Source of the DNA: Streptomyces sp. MMG1533
GTDB lineage: Bacteria > Actinomycetota > Actinomycetes > Streptomycetales > Streptomycetaceae
Reading direction: 5' to 3'
Assembly (NCBI RefSeq): GCF_001279775.1
Contig: NZ_LGDG01000028.1
Coordinates: forward strand, 62,001 to 126,000
DNA length: 64,000 nt
Shown piece by piece: positions 42,694 to 49,894 of the stretch (position 1 is its first letter; every line of letters begins with the position of its first letter). Position numbers and translations under genes: made by a program. A model generated the notes under the pieces. That model was not told where the DNA came from, ran no database searches, and saw only the letters and a program-made list of their open reading frames with translations.

Positions 42694-43743
42694 ATGACGC
42701 CCCGTCCGTCAGAAGCCCCCTCGAACGAAGCCGGCATACCCTGCGCCGAACCGGCCGGCCCCGCCGTCGCGTCGTCGTACGGCGATCCGGTCGGCGAACT
42801 CGTCCGTGCCGCCGTGGCCGACCGGTCCCTGGAGGACATCGTCCACCTCGTCACGCTGCTCGAACGATCGCCGGAGTACGCACAGGCCACCGCCGCCGCA
42901 CTGCGCGCGGTCGGCGTCGACCGGTCCGAGGAGGACGTCACCCGGTTGGCGGCCCTGCTGGCCCGGCCGCCGCGCGACGCCGAAAGCGCGGACGAGGCGA
43001 TCCACGCGGCGGCCGAGTGCCGTCCGCCGGAGGATGTGACCCGGCTGGTGGCGCGGCTGCACCGGACGCCGCCGGAACCGCACTGCGGCCAGGAGACGGT
43101 CCGGGCGGTCGCCACCGGCCGGCCCGTCGAGGAACTCGTGGATCTCATCGGGCGGCTCGCCGTGGAGCGGCCGGCGGACCTCTGCTCGCCGGTGTCGGTA
43201 CAGGCCGGGCCGGGCCGGGGAGCAGCCGACGGGGACGCCGCATCCGCCGAGGGCGGTGCCCGGCCGGACCACATCGCCGACCCGCTGTCCGGCCGTGCCC
43301 GGGGGCAGCAGGTCGAGCCCGGGTTCTGGCCGGGCCGGGTCGTCGCCCTTGCCCTCGTCGTCTGCGGACTGCTCTGCTTCCCGCCGTACCGGGAGGGCGC
43401 GTCCGTGCGCGTCTACGGGCTCGCCCTCGGCGTGTCGGTCCTGTGCCTCGCCCTGGGGCTGCTCTTGACGGTGCGGCTGCCCGCCATGCCGGTGCTCGTG
43501 GCGGCGGTGCTGGTGCCGGCGATGCCGGCCGCGGCCCAGTTGTTCGAGAGCCGGTTCCACTCGGCGGGGCTTTCCCGGGCCATGGACCTCTCCCTCGCCC
43601 CGGACTGGCTCGTCGGTGCGGCCGCCGTCTGCGCGTCCTCGGCCGCCCTCACCGCCCTGCTGGCACACCTGGCTTTGCCGCAGCCACCGGACAGGGGCGC
43701 GGCGGAACGGCCGAGGGCCGAGGCGAACGGCATCGCCGACTGA
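42694..43743 (+). CDS. Membrane protein with N-terminal helical repeats
   Basis: 349 residues. The cytoplasmic N-terminal part (about 30-165) contains at least four copies of a roughly 35-residue helical unit of the form xLVRAAVADRSLEDIVHLVTLLERSPEYAQ; later copies include RSEEDVTRLAALLARPPRDA and RPPEDVTRLVARLHRTPP. After a Gly/Ala-rich linker, about four membrane helices occupy 210-330 (VVALALVVCGLLCFPPY, YGLALGVSVLCLALGLLL, and others). No family is recognised; architectures of this kind occur in several actinomycete hypothetical proteins. Confidence 0.75.
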   Translation: MTPRPSEAPSNEAGIPCAEPAGPAVASSYGDPVGELVRAAVADRSLEDIVHLVTLLERSPEYAQATAAALRAVGVDRSEEDVTRLAALLARPPRDAESADEAIHAAAECRPPEDVTRLVARLHRTPPEPHCGQETVRAVATGRPVEELVDLIGRLAVERPADLCSPVSVQAGPGRGAADGDAASAEGGARPDHIADPLSGRARGQQVEPGFWPGRVVALALVVCGLLCFPPYREGASVRVYGLALGVSVLCLALGLLLTVRLPAMPVLVAAVLVPAMPAAAQLFESRFHSAGLSRAMDLSLAPDWLVGAAAVCASSAALTALLAHLALPQPPDRGAAERPRAEANGIAD

Positions 43744-43786
43744 AACCCCGCTGCGTGCCCCGACGCCGCCTGCCTAGGCTGCCGTC

Positions 43787-44473
43787 ATGACTGCGGATCA
43801 CGTGACCCGTTCCCACCCGGCCGAGGTGCTGCGAGCCGCCTACGAGGCCTTCGCGGCCGTGGTCCGTCCCCTCGGGGACGAGGAGTCCTGGCTGCCCACG
43901 GACTGCGCGGGCTGGGCGGTCCGTGATCTGGTGTTCCACTGTGCCGGGGACGCCCAGCGCGCCCTCGTGGCGCTGCACACGCCCGCCTCCGAGCCGGCCG
44001 ACCGCGATGCCGTCACCTACTGGCAGGACTGGGCACCGGATCCGGTCGGCGCGGCCAACGGGCGGCGCTGGAACCGGGTCGGCGCCAGTATGTTCCTCGA
44101 CTTCCGTCAGCTGAAGGAGCTGTACCTGGAGACCACGGCGGCCACCGTGACGGCCGCGGCGGCGGCCCGGTCCGACGGCCGCGTCACCACGCAGGGCCAC
44201 GTCCTGACCGCCGGGGACCTGATGCTCACGCTCGCCGTCGAGGCGAGCATCCACCACCTAGACCTCGTCACGCGGCTGCCCACGGCCCCGGGGCCGGCGC
44301 CGACGGGCCTGGCCGCCGTACGCGCCACGCTGGACGGCCTGCTGGGGCGGCCCGTCCCGCTGGAGTGGGGCGACGAGCACTACGCTCGCGCCGCCACCGG
44401 CCGCGCACCCCTCACGGTGGCGGAACGCCTCGCTCTGGGGCCTGACGCAGAGCGTCTCCCGCTCTTCAGCTGA
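43787..44473 (+). CDS. Maleylpyruvate isomerase N-terminal (mycothiol-dependent DinB-like) protein
   Basis: 228 residues. The metal-binding bundle is recognisable as EVLRAAYEAFAAVVRPLGDEESWLPTDCAGWAVRDLVFH with the helix-loop histidine of LVFHCAGDAQRAL, and the late ASIHHLDLVTRLP supplies further His ligands. Family members use mycothiol or catalyse metal-dependent isomerisations. The last eight bases overlap the convergent gene at 44466. Confidence 0.85.
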   Translation: MTADHVTRSHPAEVLRAAYEAFAAVVRPLGDEESWLPTDCAGWAVRDLVFHCAGDAQRALVALHTPASEPADRDAVTYWQDWAPDPVGAANGRRWNRVGASMFLDFRQLKELYLETTAATVTAAAAARSDGRVTTQGHVLTAGDLMLTLAVEASIHHLDLVTRLPTAPGPAPTGLAAVRATLDGLLGRPVPLEWGDEHYARAATGRAPLTVAERLALGPDAERLPLFS

Positions 44474-45611
44474 CCTCGCGCCCGGACGTGTCCGCCGGGC
44501 CCTCGCCGTCGCTGTCCGCACGGGCGGGGCGCAGCGCCTTGGTGGAGACCTTGAGACGTTCGAACGTCCGGGTCAGCTGCTGGAACGGCGATCCGGCGGG
44601 CGCACCGGTCGACTCGTCGTACGCCGGGCCGGGCGCGGACTCGCGGAAGGCGGCCAGCGCCTCGTTGGCCCGCTCGGCGGCCTCCCGGTACAGGTCCCGG
44701 GACTTGGTCATGGCCTCCAGCGCCTCGGCGTACATGGCCACCAGACCGCGCTCGCGGGCGAGTTCCTCCTCCAGGGTCAAAAGCTGCCACTGCTCCCGCA
44801 GCGCGGTGATCGCCTCGTCGGCACCGGCCGGCAGAGGCTGCGGCAGCGCGGCGTAACGGGTCACGGTCTCGATCAGCTCGGTCGGTTCCGAGCCGTCGAG
44901 GAAGACGCTGCGGACGGAGAAGTCGCCGTCGCCGTAGCCGGGCGGCACCGGGTGCCCGGGCAGGACCACGGCCCCGCCGCGCGGCACTTCCACTCCGAGA
45001 TCCCGCAGGGCCCAGTTCACGACCCGCAGCTGGTGCGGGGCCGCCCGGTGCTCGACCACCCGGTGCCGCAGACTCGGCGGCAGCAGTCGGGTCAGCGGGC
45101 GGCGGCCGCGTTCGTCGGTGGTCATGGCCTCGTGGACGACGACGTGGACCGCCCAGCCGCGCACGGCGTCCTTGAACAGGCGCCGTATGACCTTGTCGTC
45201 CGAGGGCAGGAGGCTGAGGTCCCGGCAGGGCAGGCCGGTGGCGGCCTCGTGGTCCCAGGCGGCGTCCGGCGTGTCCGGCCAGAACATGGTGGCGGGAGAG
45301 GGCCACGACGGGTGCCACGGCTCTTCCGCCTCTGCCACCAGCGTCCACTCGGACCCGTCGCCCGCTCCGGGGGCGAGCGTCAGCCGGGCGCGTACGGTCA
45401 CCTCACCCGTGACCCGCCATCGGGCCTCGAAGATCCGCTCCGGGGCGTCCTCGGTCGCGGGCGGTGCCAGGAAGTCGTCGAGGACCTGGTCCTCCTTGAG
45501 ACGCCGCAGTCGGCGCCGGAGCACGTCGTCCGCGTCCGGACCGAGATGGCGGCCGCGGGCCGGCCAGATCGTGGGGGGAGTGGTCGGGCGGTCGTTGGGG
45601 GTGCTTGGCAT
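44466..45611 (-). CDS. Hypothetical protein with C-terminal coiled coil
   Basis: 381 residues. The first roughly 250 residues look globular (RIFEARWRVTGEVTVRARLTL, EWTLVAEAEEPWHPSWPSPATM, CRDLSLLPSDDKVIRRLFKDAVRGWAVHVVVHEAM), followed by a long charged helix of about 60 residues (LREQWQLLTLEEELARERGL through ASANEALAAF-like sequence) and a disordered tail. No family is recognised. There is no signal peptide. The C-terminal 8-base overlap with the MDMPI gene is convergent. Confidence 0.7.
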   Translation of the reverse strand: MPSTPNDRPTTPPTIWPARGRHLGPDADDVLRRRLRRLKEDQVLDDFLAPPATEDAPERIFEARWRVTGEVTVRARLTLAPGAGDGSEWTLVAEAEEPWHPSWPSPATMFWPDTPDAAWDHEAATGLPCRDLSLLPSDDKVIRRLFKDAVRGWAVHVVVHEAMTTDERGRRPLTRLLPPSLRHRVVEHRAAPHQLRVVNWALRDLGVEVPRGGAVVLPGHPVPPGYGDGDFSVRSVFLDGSEPTELIETVTRYAALPQPLPAGADEAITALREQWQLLTLEEELARERGLVAMYAEALEAMTKSRDLYREAAERANEALAAFRESAPGPAYDESTGAPAGSPFQQLTRTFERLKVSTKALRPARADSDGEGPADTSGREVS

Positions 45612-45804
45612 GGATCCATCTGTGAGTGGGGGCGGGTGCGAGTCTCAGTATCGTCACCGCAGGCGGGTGGAGATCAACCGGGGGTCCGGCCCGTGGACGG
45701 GCGCGTGTCCGGCGGTGATGTTCCCGCCTGCGGTGACGTGGATCGTCGGCGACCGTGGGCAGGAGCACAACGGCCGACCGTACCGCGCGAGAAGGAGCGC
45801 CCTC

Positions 45805-46599
45805 ATGCACCTCGACCTGACGGGGCGCACCGCGCTGGTGACGGGCCCCTCCCAGGGCATCGGCGCGGCGATCGCCGCAGGTCTCGCCCGCGCAGGGGCG
45901 CGCGTGGGCGTCAACGGACGCCGTGCAGACCGGCTGGACGAGAGCGTCGACGAGCTGCGGTCGCAGGTGCCGGACGGGGAGTTCGTGCCCGTCGCGGCGG
46001 ACCTGGGCACCGAGGAGGGCGCCGCCCGGGCGGTCGACGCGCTCCCCGACGTCGACATCCTGGTCAACAACCTCGGCATCTTCGGCCCCAGGCCCGCACT
46101 GGAGATCAGCGACGACGAATGGCGCCGCTACTTCGAGATCAACGTCCTGGCAGGCGTCTGGCTGACCCGCGCGTATCTCCCCCGGATGAGGGACCGGGGC
46201 TGGGGCCGCGTCCTGTACATCGCGAGCGACTCGGCCGTCGTCGTCCCGGCCGAGATGATCCACTACGGCATGTCGAAGGCCGCACTGCTCGCGGTCGGCC
46301 GCGGTTTCGCCAAGGAGGCGGCCGGCAGCGGCGTCACCGTCAACTCCGTGATCGCCGGGCCCACCCACACGGAGGGTGTCGAGGACTTCGTGTACGAACT
46401 CGTCGACCGCGACCTGCCCTGGGAGCAGGCGCAGCGCGTGTTCATGCGCGACCACCGCCCCCAGTCGCTGCTCCAACGCCTGATCGAGCCCGAGGAGATC
46501 GCCAACATGGTGGTCTGCCTGAGCTCCGAGCAGGCCTCCGCGACCACCGGCGGCGCCGTCCGCGTGGACGGCGGCTACGTGGACTCGATCCTCCCGTAG
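45805..46599 (+). CDS. SDR-family oxidoreductase
   Basis: 264 residues from ATG 45805 after GAAGGAG. The glycine-rich cofactor motif is TGPSQGIG (13-20), NN of VDILVNNLG lies at 88-89, and the catalytic triad is S141 or S143 (YIASDSA), Y154 and K158 (HYGMSK). The end SEQASATTGGAVRVDGGYVDS is the classical SDR C-terminus. It is an NAD(P)-dependent dehydrogenase or reductase of unknown substrate. Its TAG stop is not associated with the repeat element seen elsewhere. A terminator follows at 46690. Confidence 0.92.
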   Translation: MHLDLTGRTALVTGPSQGIGAAIAAGLARAGARVGVNGRRADRLDESVDELRSQVPDGEFVPVAADLGTEEGAARAVDALPDVDILVNNLGIFGPRPALEISDDEWRRYFEINVLAGVWLTRAYLPRMRDRGWGRVLYIASDSAVVVPAEMIHYGMSKAALLAVGRGFAKEAAGSGVTVNSVIAGPTHTEGVEDFVYELVDRDLPWEQAQRVFMRDHRPQSLLQRLIEPEEIANMVVCLSSEQASATTGGAVRVDGGYVDSILP

Positions 46600-46928
46600 C
46601 GAGCGCACTCGGGGCGCGAATCGTCCGCACCGATCGACAGTCGTTCACTCCTGCCCCGCCCATGGCAGGCCCACCACAATGGCTCCCCGAACAGGGCCCG
46701 CCCACCATCCGCATTGGGGCGGGCCCTGTTCACCACGGCACGGCGGCCGGCGGGTGAACGTCCCGAAGCCCGCCGAACCTGTCGTCCCTGCCGAACGCCC
46801 ATGGTTCCCATTCAGGCCCCCGCCCGGGACGTTGTCCCCGGAGCCCGTGTCGGCGGCCGTGACACACGGACACGCCCGCGCCTACTCATGCAGCCAGGAT
46901 ATATCGGGAGCCGATATATCCTGGCTGC
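46600..46928. other. 329-bp intergenic region with terminator and PadR operator
   Basis: Between the SDR gene and the PadR gene, both on the plus strand. It contains the terminator at 46690-46730 and the long palindrome at 46888-46930. No coding sequence was found in the remaining roughly 150 bases. Confidence 0.6.
46690..46730. terminator. 14-bp perfect stem-loop after the SDR gene
   Basis: AACAGGGCCCGCCC pairs exactly with GGGCGGGCCCTGTT across a 13-base loop. It lies 90 bases past the SDR stop and has no T-tract. Confidence 0.75.
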
Positions 46929-46930
46929 AT
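46888..46930. promoter_or_regulatory. Long palindromic PadR operator overlapping the padR start codon
   Basis: Left arm ATGCAGCCAGGATATATCGG and right arm CCGATATATCCTGGCTGCAT are exact inverse complements separated by GAG. The inner ATATCG/CGATAT halves match PadR-family sites. The right arm contains a TATCCT that would place a transcription start at or beside the ATG at 46929, suggesting a leaderless mRNA. Confidence 0.8.
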
Positions 46931-47300
46931 GGCAATGAGGAGCATGACCCAGGCGGCGTTCTTCGTCCTCACCGCCCTGGCCGACCAGCCGCGGCACGGG
47001 TACGGGATCCTGCGGGAGGTCGAGGATCTGTCCGACGGCACCGTACAACTGCGCGTCGGCACGCTGTACGGAGTGCTGGACCGGCTCACCGCGGACGGGC
47101 TGATCGTCCTGGACCGCGAGGAGGTGCACGAGGGCCGGCTCCGGCGCTACTACCGCCTCACCGATGAGGGCGTCCGTGCCCTCGCCGCCGAGGCGGAGCG
47201 GATGGCGGCCGGCGCCAGCGCGGCCAGGGAGCGGATCGCCGAGGGCCGCCGCGCCCCCGGAACCGCCGCCGGACCGGGACTCGCGGGAGGCCTCGCATGA
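46929..47300 (+). CDS. PadR-family transcriptional regulator
   Basis: 123 residues from ATG 46929; ATG 46935 and 46944 are in frame, and none has a usable ribosome-binding site, so leaderless translation is likely. The winged helix is clear: MTQAAFFVLTALADQPRHGYG, ILREVEDLSDGTVQLRVGTLYGVLDRLTADGLI, then RRYYRLTDEGVRALAAEAER. The gene overlaps the following membrane protein gene by ATGA. The palindrome over its start implies autoregulation. Confidence 0.92.
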   Translation: MAMRSMTQAAFFVLTALADQPRHGYGILREVEDLSDGTVQLRVGTLYGVLDRLTADGLIVLDREEVHEGRLRRYYRLTDEGVRALAAEAERMAAGASAARERIAEGRRAPGTAAGPGLAGGLA

Positions 47301-48298
47301 CGACGCTGCTCGAAACGCGCTACCGCGCCGTCCTCCGGTTGCTTCCCGCGTACTACCGCCGGGAGCGCGAGGAGGAGATGGTCGAGATCTACCTGTGGGA
47401 CGTCGACCGGGACACCCAGGACCAGAGCCGGCCCACGCTCGGCGAGGTGGCGAGCATCGCCGCCCTCGCGCTGCGCAGCAGGCTGGGCACCGCCGGTGTG
47501 CCACGGCCCTACGAGCGCCTCGGATCGGCCGTCCGCCTCTTCGCCCTGTTCGCCGTGCTGCTCCAGGCGGCCTGGGCGGTCGCGGACCGGAGCCTGTCGC
47601 TGACCTGGGCTTCGACCCATGGCCCCGCCCAGTGGAACATGTTCCTCTCGGAGTTCACCACGCGCGGACTGCCCGCCGCAGTCGTCGCCGGCGCCGAGTG
47701 GATCCTGCCCCTGCTGTGGACGGCCGGCTACTTCGCGCTCCTGCACGACCGCCGACGCCTCGCCCGGGCGGCCGTACTGCTCGCCGCGCTGCCCACGCTG
47801 TGGCCGCTCGTCGGCCCCCTGATGAGTGAGGCGGTCCCGCCGGAGCCGCTGTACGCCACCGCCACCGCGCTCTTCGCGTGGCTGCCGGCGCTGGCGCTCT
47901 GTGCGGGCCACCACCGCGACGCCCCGCCCGCCGCCCTGCCCGCCGGTGCGCCCGGGCTCGTCTTCACGGCCTGCTGTGTGGTGATGGGTGGCTCCGTTGT
48001 GCTGCTGCCCATCGCGGCCGACGCGGTCTGGGCACCGGCCACCTGCTTCGCGGTCGGAGCGCTCGGCTGGCTCCTGTGGCGCAGCCGCCGCACGGACCGG
48101 AGCACCGCGTGCGGCGGGGTCGCCCTCGCCGTACTGGGTCTGCTGATCCTCGCTGTCCGCGTCGCCGCGGTGTACCCGTGGCTCGACGTCTCCATGACTG
48201 ACGGGTACCTCGGCGGAGTCCTCGGCCAGACGGGAGTGCTCGCAGTGCTGGTCGCGGCGCTGGCCGTAGTGGGCGGCCGCGACCTGACCACGCGCTGA
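47297..48298 (+). CDS. Multi-helix membrane protein in a PadR operon
   Basis: 333 residues. A soluble N-terminal part with RAVLRLLPAYYRREREEEMVEIYL is a pattern seen in other membrane proteins encoded next to PadR regulators. About eight hydrophobic segments follow between 78 and 325 (LFALFAVLLQAAWAVAD, AVVAGAEWILPLLWTAGYFALL, AVLLAALPTLWPLVGPLM, and others). It probably belongs to the permease-less accessory type controlled by PadR; transport or stress roles are inferred only. A terminator follows at 48345. Confidence 0.8.
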   Translation: MTTLLETRYRAVLRLLPAYYRREREEEMVEIYLWDVDRDTQDQSRPTLGEVASIAALALRSRLGTAGVPRPYERLGSAVRLFALFAVLLQAAWAVADRSLSLTWASTHGPAQWNMFLSEFTTRGLPAAVVAGAEWILPLLWTAGYFALLHDRRRLARAAVLLAALPTLWPLVGPLMSEAVPPEPLYATATALFAWLPALALCAGHHRDAPPAALPAGAPGLVFTACCVVMGGSVVLLPIAADAVWAPATCFAVGALGWLLWRSRRTDRSTACGGVALAVLGLLILAVRVAAVYPWLDVSMTDGYLGGVLGQTGVLAVLVAALAVVGGRDLTTR

Positions 48299-48344
48299 GA
48301 GCGGGCCCGCCCCTACTCCCGCCCGGCCGTCGTAGGACGGAAAA

Positions 48345-48386
48345 CGGCCTCGACGGACCGGAGGGAATCCGGCACCGTCGAGGCCG
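48345..48386. terminator. Terminator between convergent genes
   Basis: CGGCCTCGACGG and CCGTCGAGGCCG form a 12-bp stem; the 18-base loop contains a smaller CCGGA/TCCGG pair. It ends the PadR operon and the convergent fprA transcript. Confidence 0.75.
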
Positions 48387-48397
48387 TCGCCGTCGTA

Positions 48398-49762
48398 CTA
48401 CGCGCCGCTCGCCTTGAGCATGTCCTCACGCTCGACGAGCTTCACGCGCTCGCGGCCCTGCGGCTCGCCCAGCGCCTTCTCGGCGGCGTCCAGCTTGTAC
48501 CAGCCCTCCCAGGTGGTGAAGCGGACCTCCCGCTCGGCGAGGAACGCGTCCACCGCCTCGGGCTCGGGCGAACCCGGCGTCTGCAGACGGTCGTTCGCGA
48601 AGTCGTCCAGCAGGTTGGACACCGTCTCGTTGGCGTCGCCCTTGGTGTGGCCGATCAGACCCACCGGGCCGCGCCGGATCCAGCCGGTGACGTACGTGGA
48701 CTGCAGGTGCTCGCCGCTCTCCTCAAGGACCCGGCCGCCCGCGTCCGGAACCGTGCCCGAGTCGATGTCCCAGGGCAGCTTGGGCAGCTTGTCGGAGAGG
48801 TAGCCGACCGCGCGGTAGATCGCGGTGACGTCCCAGTCCTTGAACTCGCCGGTGCCCTTGACGTTGCCCGTGCCGTCCAGCGTGGTGCGCTCGGTGCGCA
48901 GGCCGACGACCTTGCCGTCCTCGCCGAGGATCTCCGAAGGAGACTCGAAGAAGTGCAGGAAGAGCTTGTGCGGTCGGTCGCCGACGTCGCGGATCGCCCA
49001 GTTCTCCAGGGTCTTGGCGACCATGTCGGCCTGCTTGTTGCCGCGTCGGGTCTCGATCGAGCCCGCGTCGTAGTCGATGTCCTCGGGGTCGACTATGACC
49101 TCGATGTTGGGGGAGTGGTCCAGCTCCCGCAGCTCCATCGGGCTGAACTTCGCCTGCGCCGGGCCACGGCGGCCGAACACGTGGACCTCCAGGGCCTTGT
49201 TGGCCTTCAGACCCTCGTGGACGTTCGGCGGTATCTCCGTCGGCAGCAGCTCGTCCGCGGTCTTGGCGAGGATGCGCGCCACGTCGAGCGCGACGTTCCC
49301 CACGCCGAGCACGGCGACCTTCTCGGCCTCCAGCGGCCAGGTGCGCGGCACGTCCGGGTGACCGTCGTACCAGGAGACGAAGTCCGCCGCGCCGTACGAG
49401 CCGTCGAGCTCGATGCCGGGGATGGACAGTTCGCGGTCGGCCGTCGCGCCCGTGGAGAAGATCACGGCGTCGTAGAACGCCCGCAGATCGTCGAGGCTGA
49501 TGTCGGCCGGGTAGTCGACGTTGCCGAAGAGACGGATCTGCGGCTTGTCGAGCACCTGGTGGAGGGCCGTGATGATGCCCTTGATGCGGGGGTGGTCGGG
49601 GGCGACGCCGTAACGGATCAGGCCGAACGGGGCCGGCATCCGCTCGAAGAGGTCGATGGACACGCCGGGTTCGGCGGCCACGTCGGACTTGAGCAGGGCG
49701 TCGGCGGCGTAGATACCGGCGGGGCCGGCTCCGACGATTGCTACCCGCAGGGGGCGGGGCAT
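48398..49762 (-). CDS. fprA: Ferredoxin/adrenodoxin-type NADP+ reductase
   Basis: 454 residues from ATG 49762 after AAGGGAA. FAD motif VAIVGAGPAGIYAADALL is near residue 6, followed by ERMPAPFGLIRYGVAPDHPRIK, the adrenodoxin-reductase-like signature. NADP motif VAVLGVGNVALDVARIL and the C-terminal TGWIRRGPVGLIGHTKGDANETV complete the family pattern. It shuttles electrons between NADPH and ferredoxins, often for P450s. An iron-box-like palindrome lies upstream at 49811, suggesting iron control. Confidence 0.95.
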   Translation of the reverse strand: MPRPLRVAIVGAGPAGIYAADALLKSDVAAEPGVSIDLFERMPAPFGLIRYGVAPDHPRIKGIITALHQVLDKPQIRLFGNVDYPADISLDDLRAFYDAVIFSTGATADRELSIPGIELDGSYGAADFVSWYDGHPDVPRTWPLEAEKVAVLGVGNVALDVARILAKTADELLPTEIPPNVHEGLKANKALEVHVFGRRGPAQAKFSPMELRELDHSPNIEVIVDPEDIDYDAGSIETRRGNKQADMVAKTLENWAIRDVGDRPHKLFLHFFESPSEILGEDGKVVGLRTERTTLDGTGNVKGTGEFKDWDVTAIYRAVGYLSDKLPKLPWDIDSGTVPDAGGRVLEESGEHLQSTYVTGWIRRGPVGLIGHTKGDANETVSNLLDDFANDRLQTPGSPEPEAVDAFLAEREVRFTTWEGWYKLDAAEKALGEPQGRERVKLVEREDMLKASGA

Positions 49763-49810
49763 GATCAGGTTCCCTTCGAGCGGTGACAAGGCGACTCGAC
49801 GGGAAGCCTA

Positions 49811-49829
49811 AATTAAGGCAAGCCTTAGT
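49811..49829. promoter_or_regulatory. Iron-box-like palindrome upstream of fprA
   Basis: AATTAAGGCAAGCCTTAGT has exact AAGGC-AA-GCCTT dyad symmetry with an AT-rich periphery, resembling DtxR/IdeR/DmdR iron boxes. It is about 50 bases before the fprA start. The match to the full 19-bp consensus is partial. Confidence 0.5.
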
Positions 49830-49894
49830 TGGTACGCGGGTCCGGTCTATGGGCTCATAAGCTCGCTTTATGGGGAGCGTCGGCGGTGGATCAC

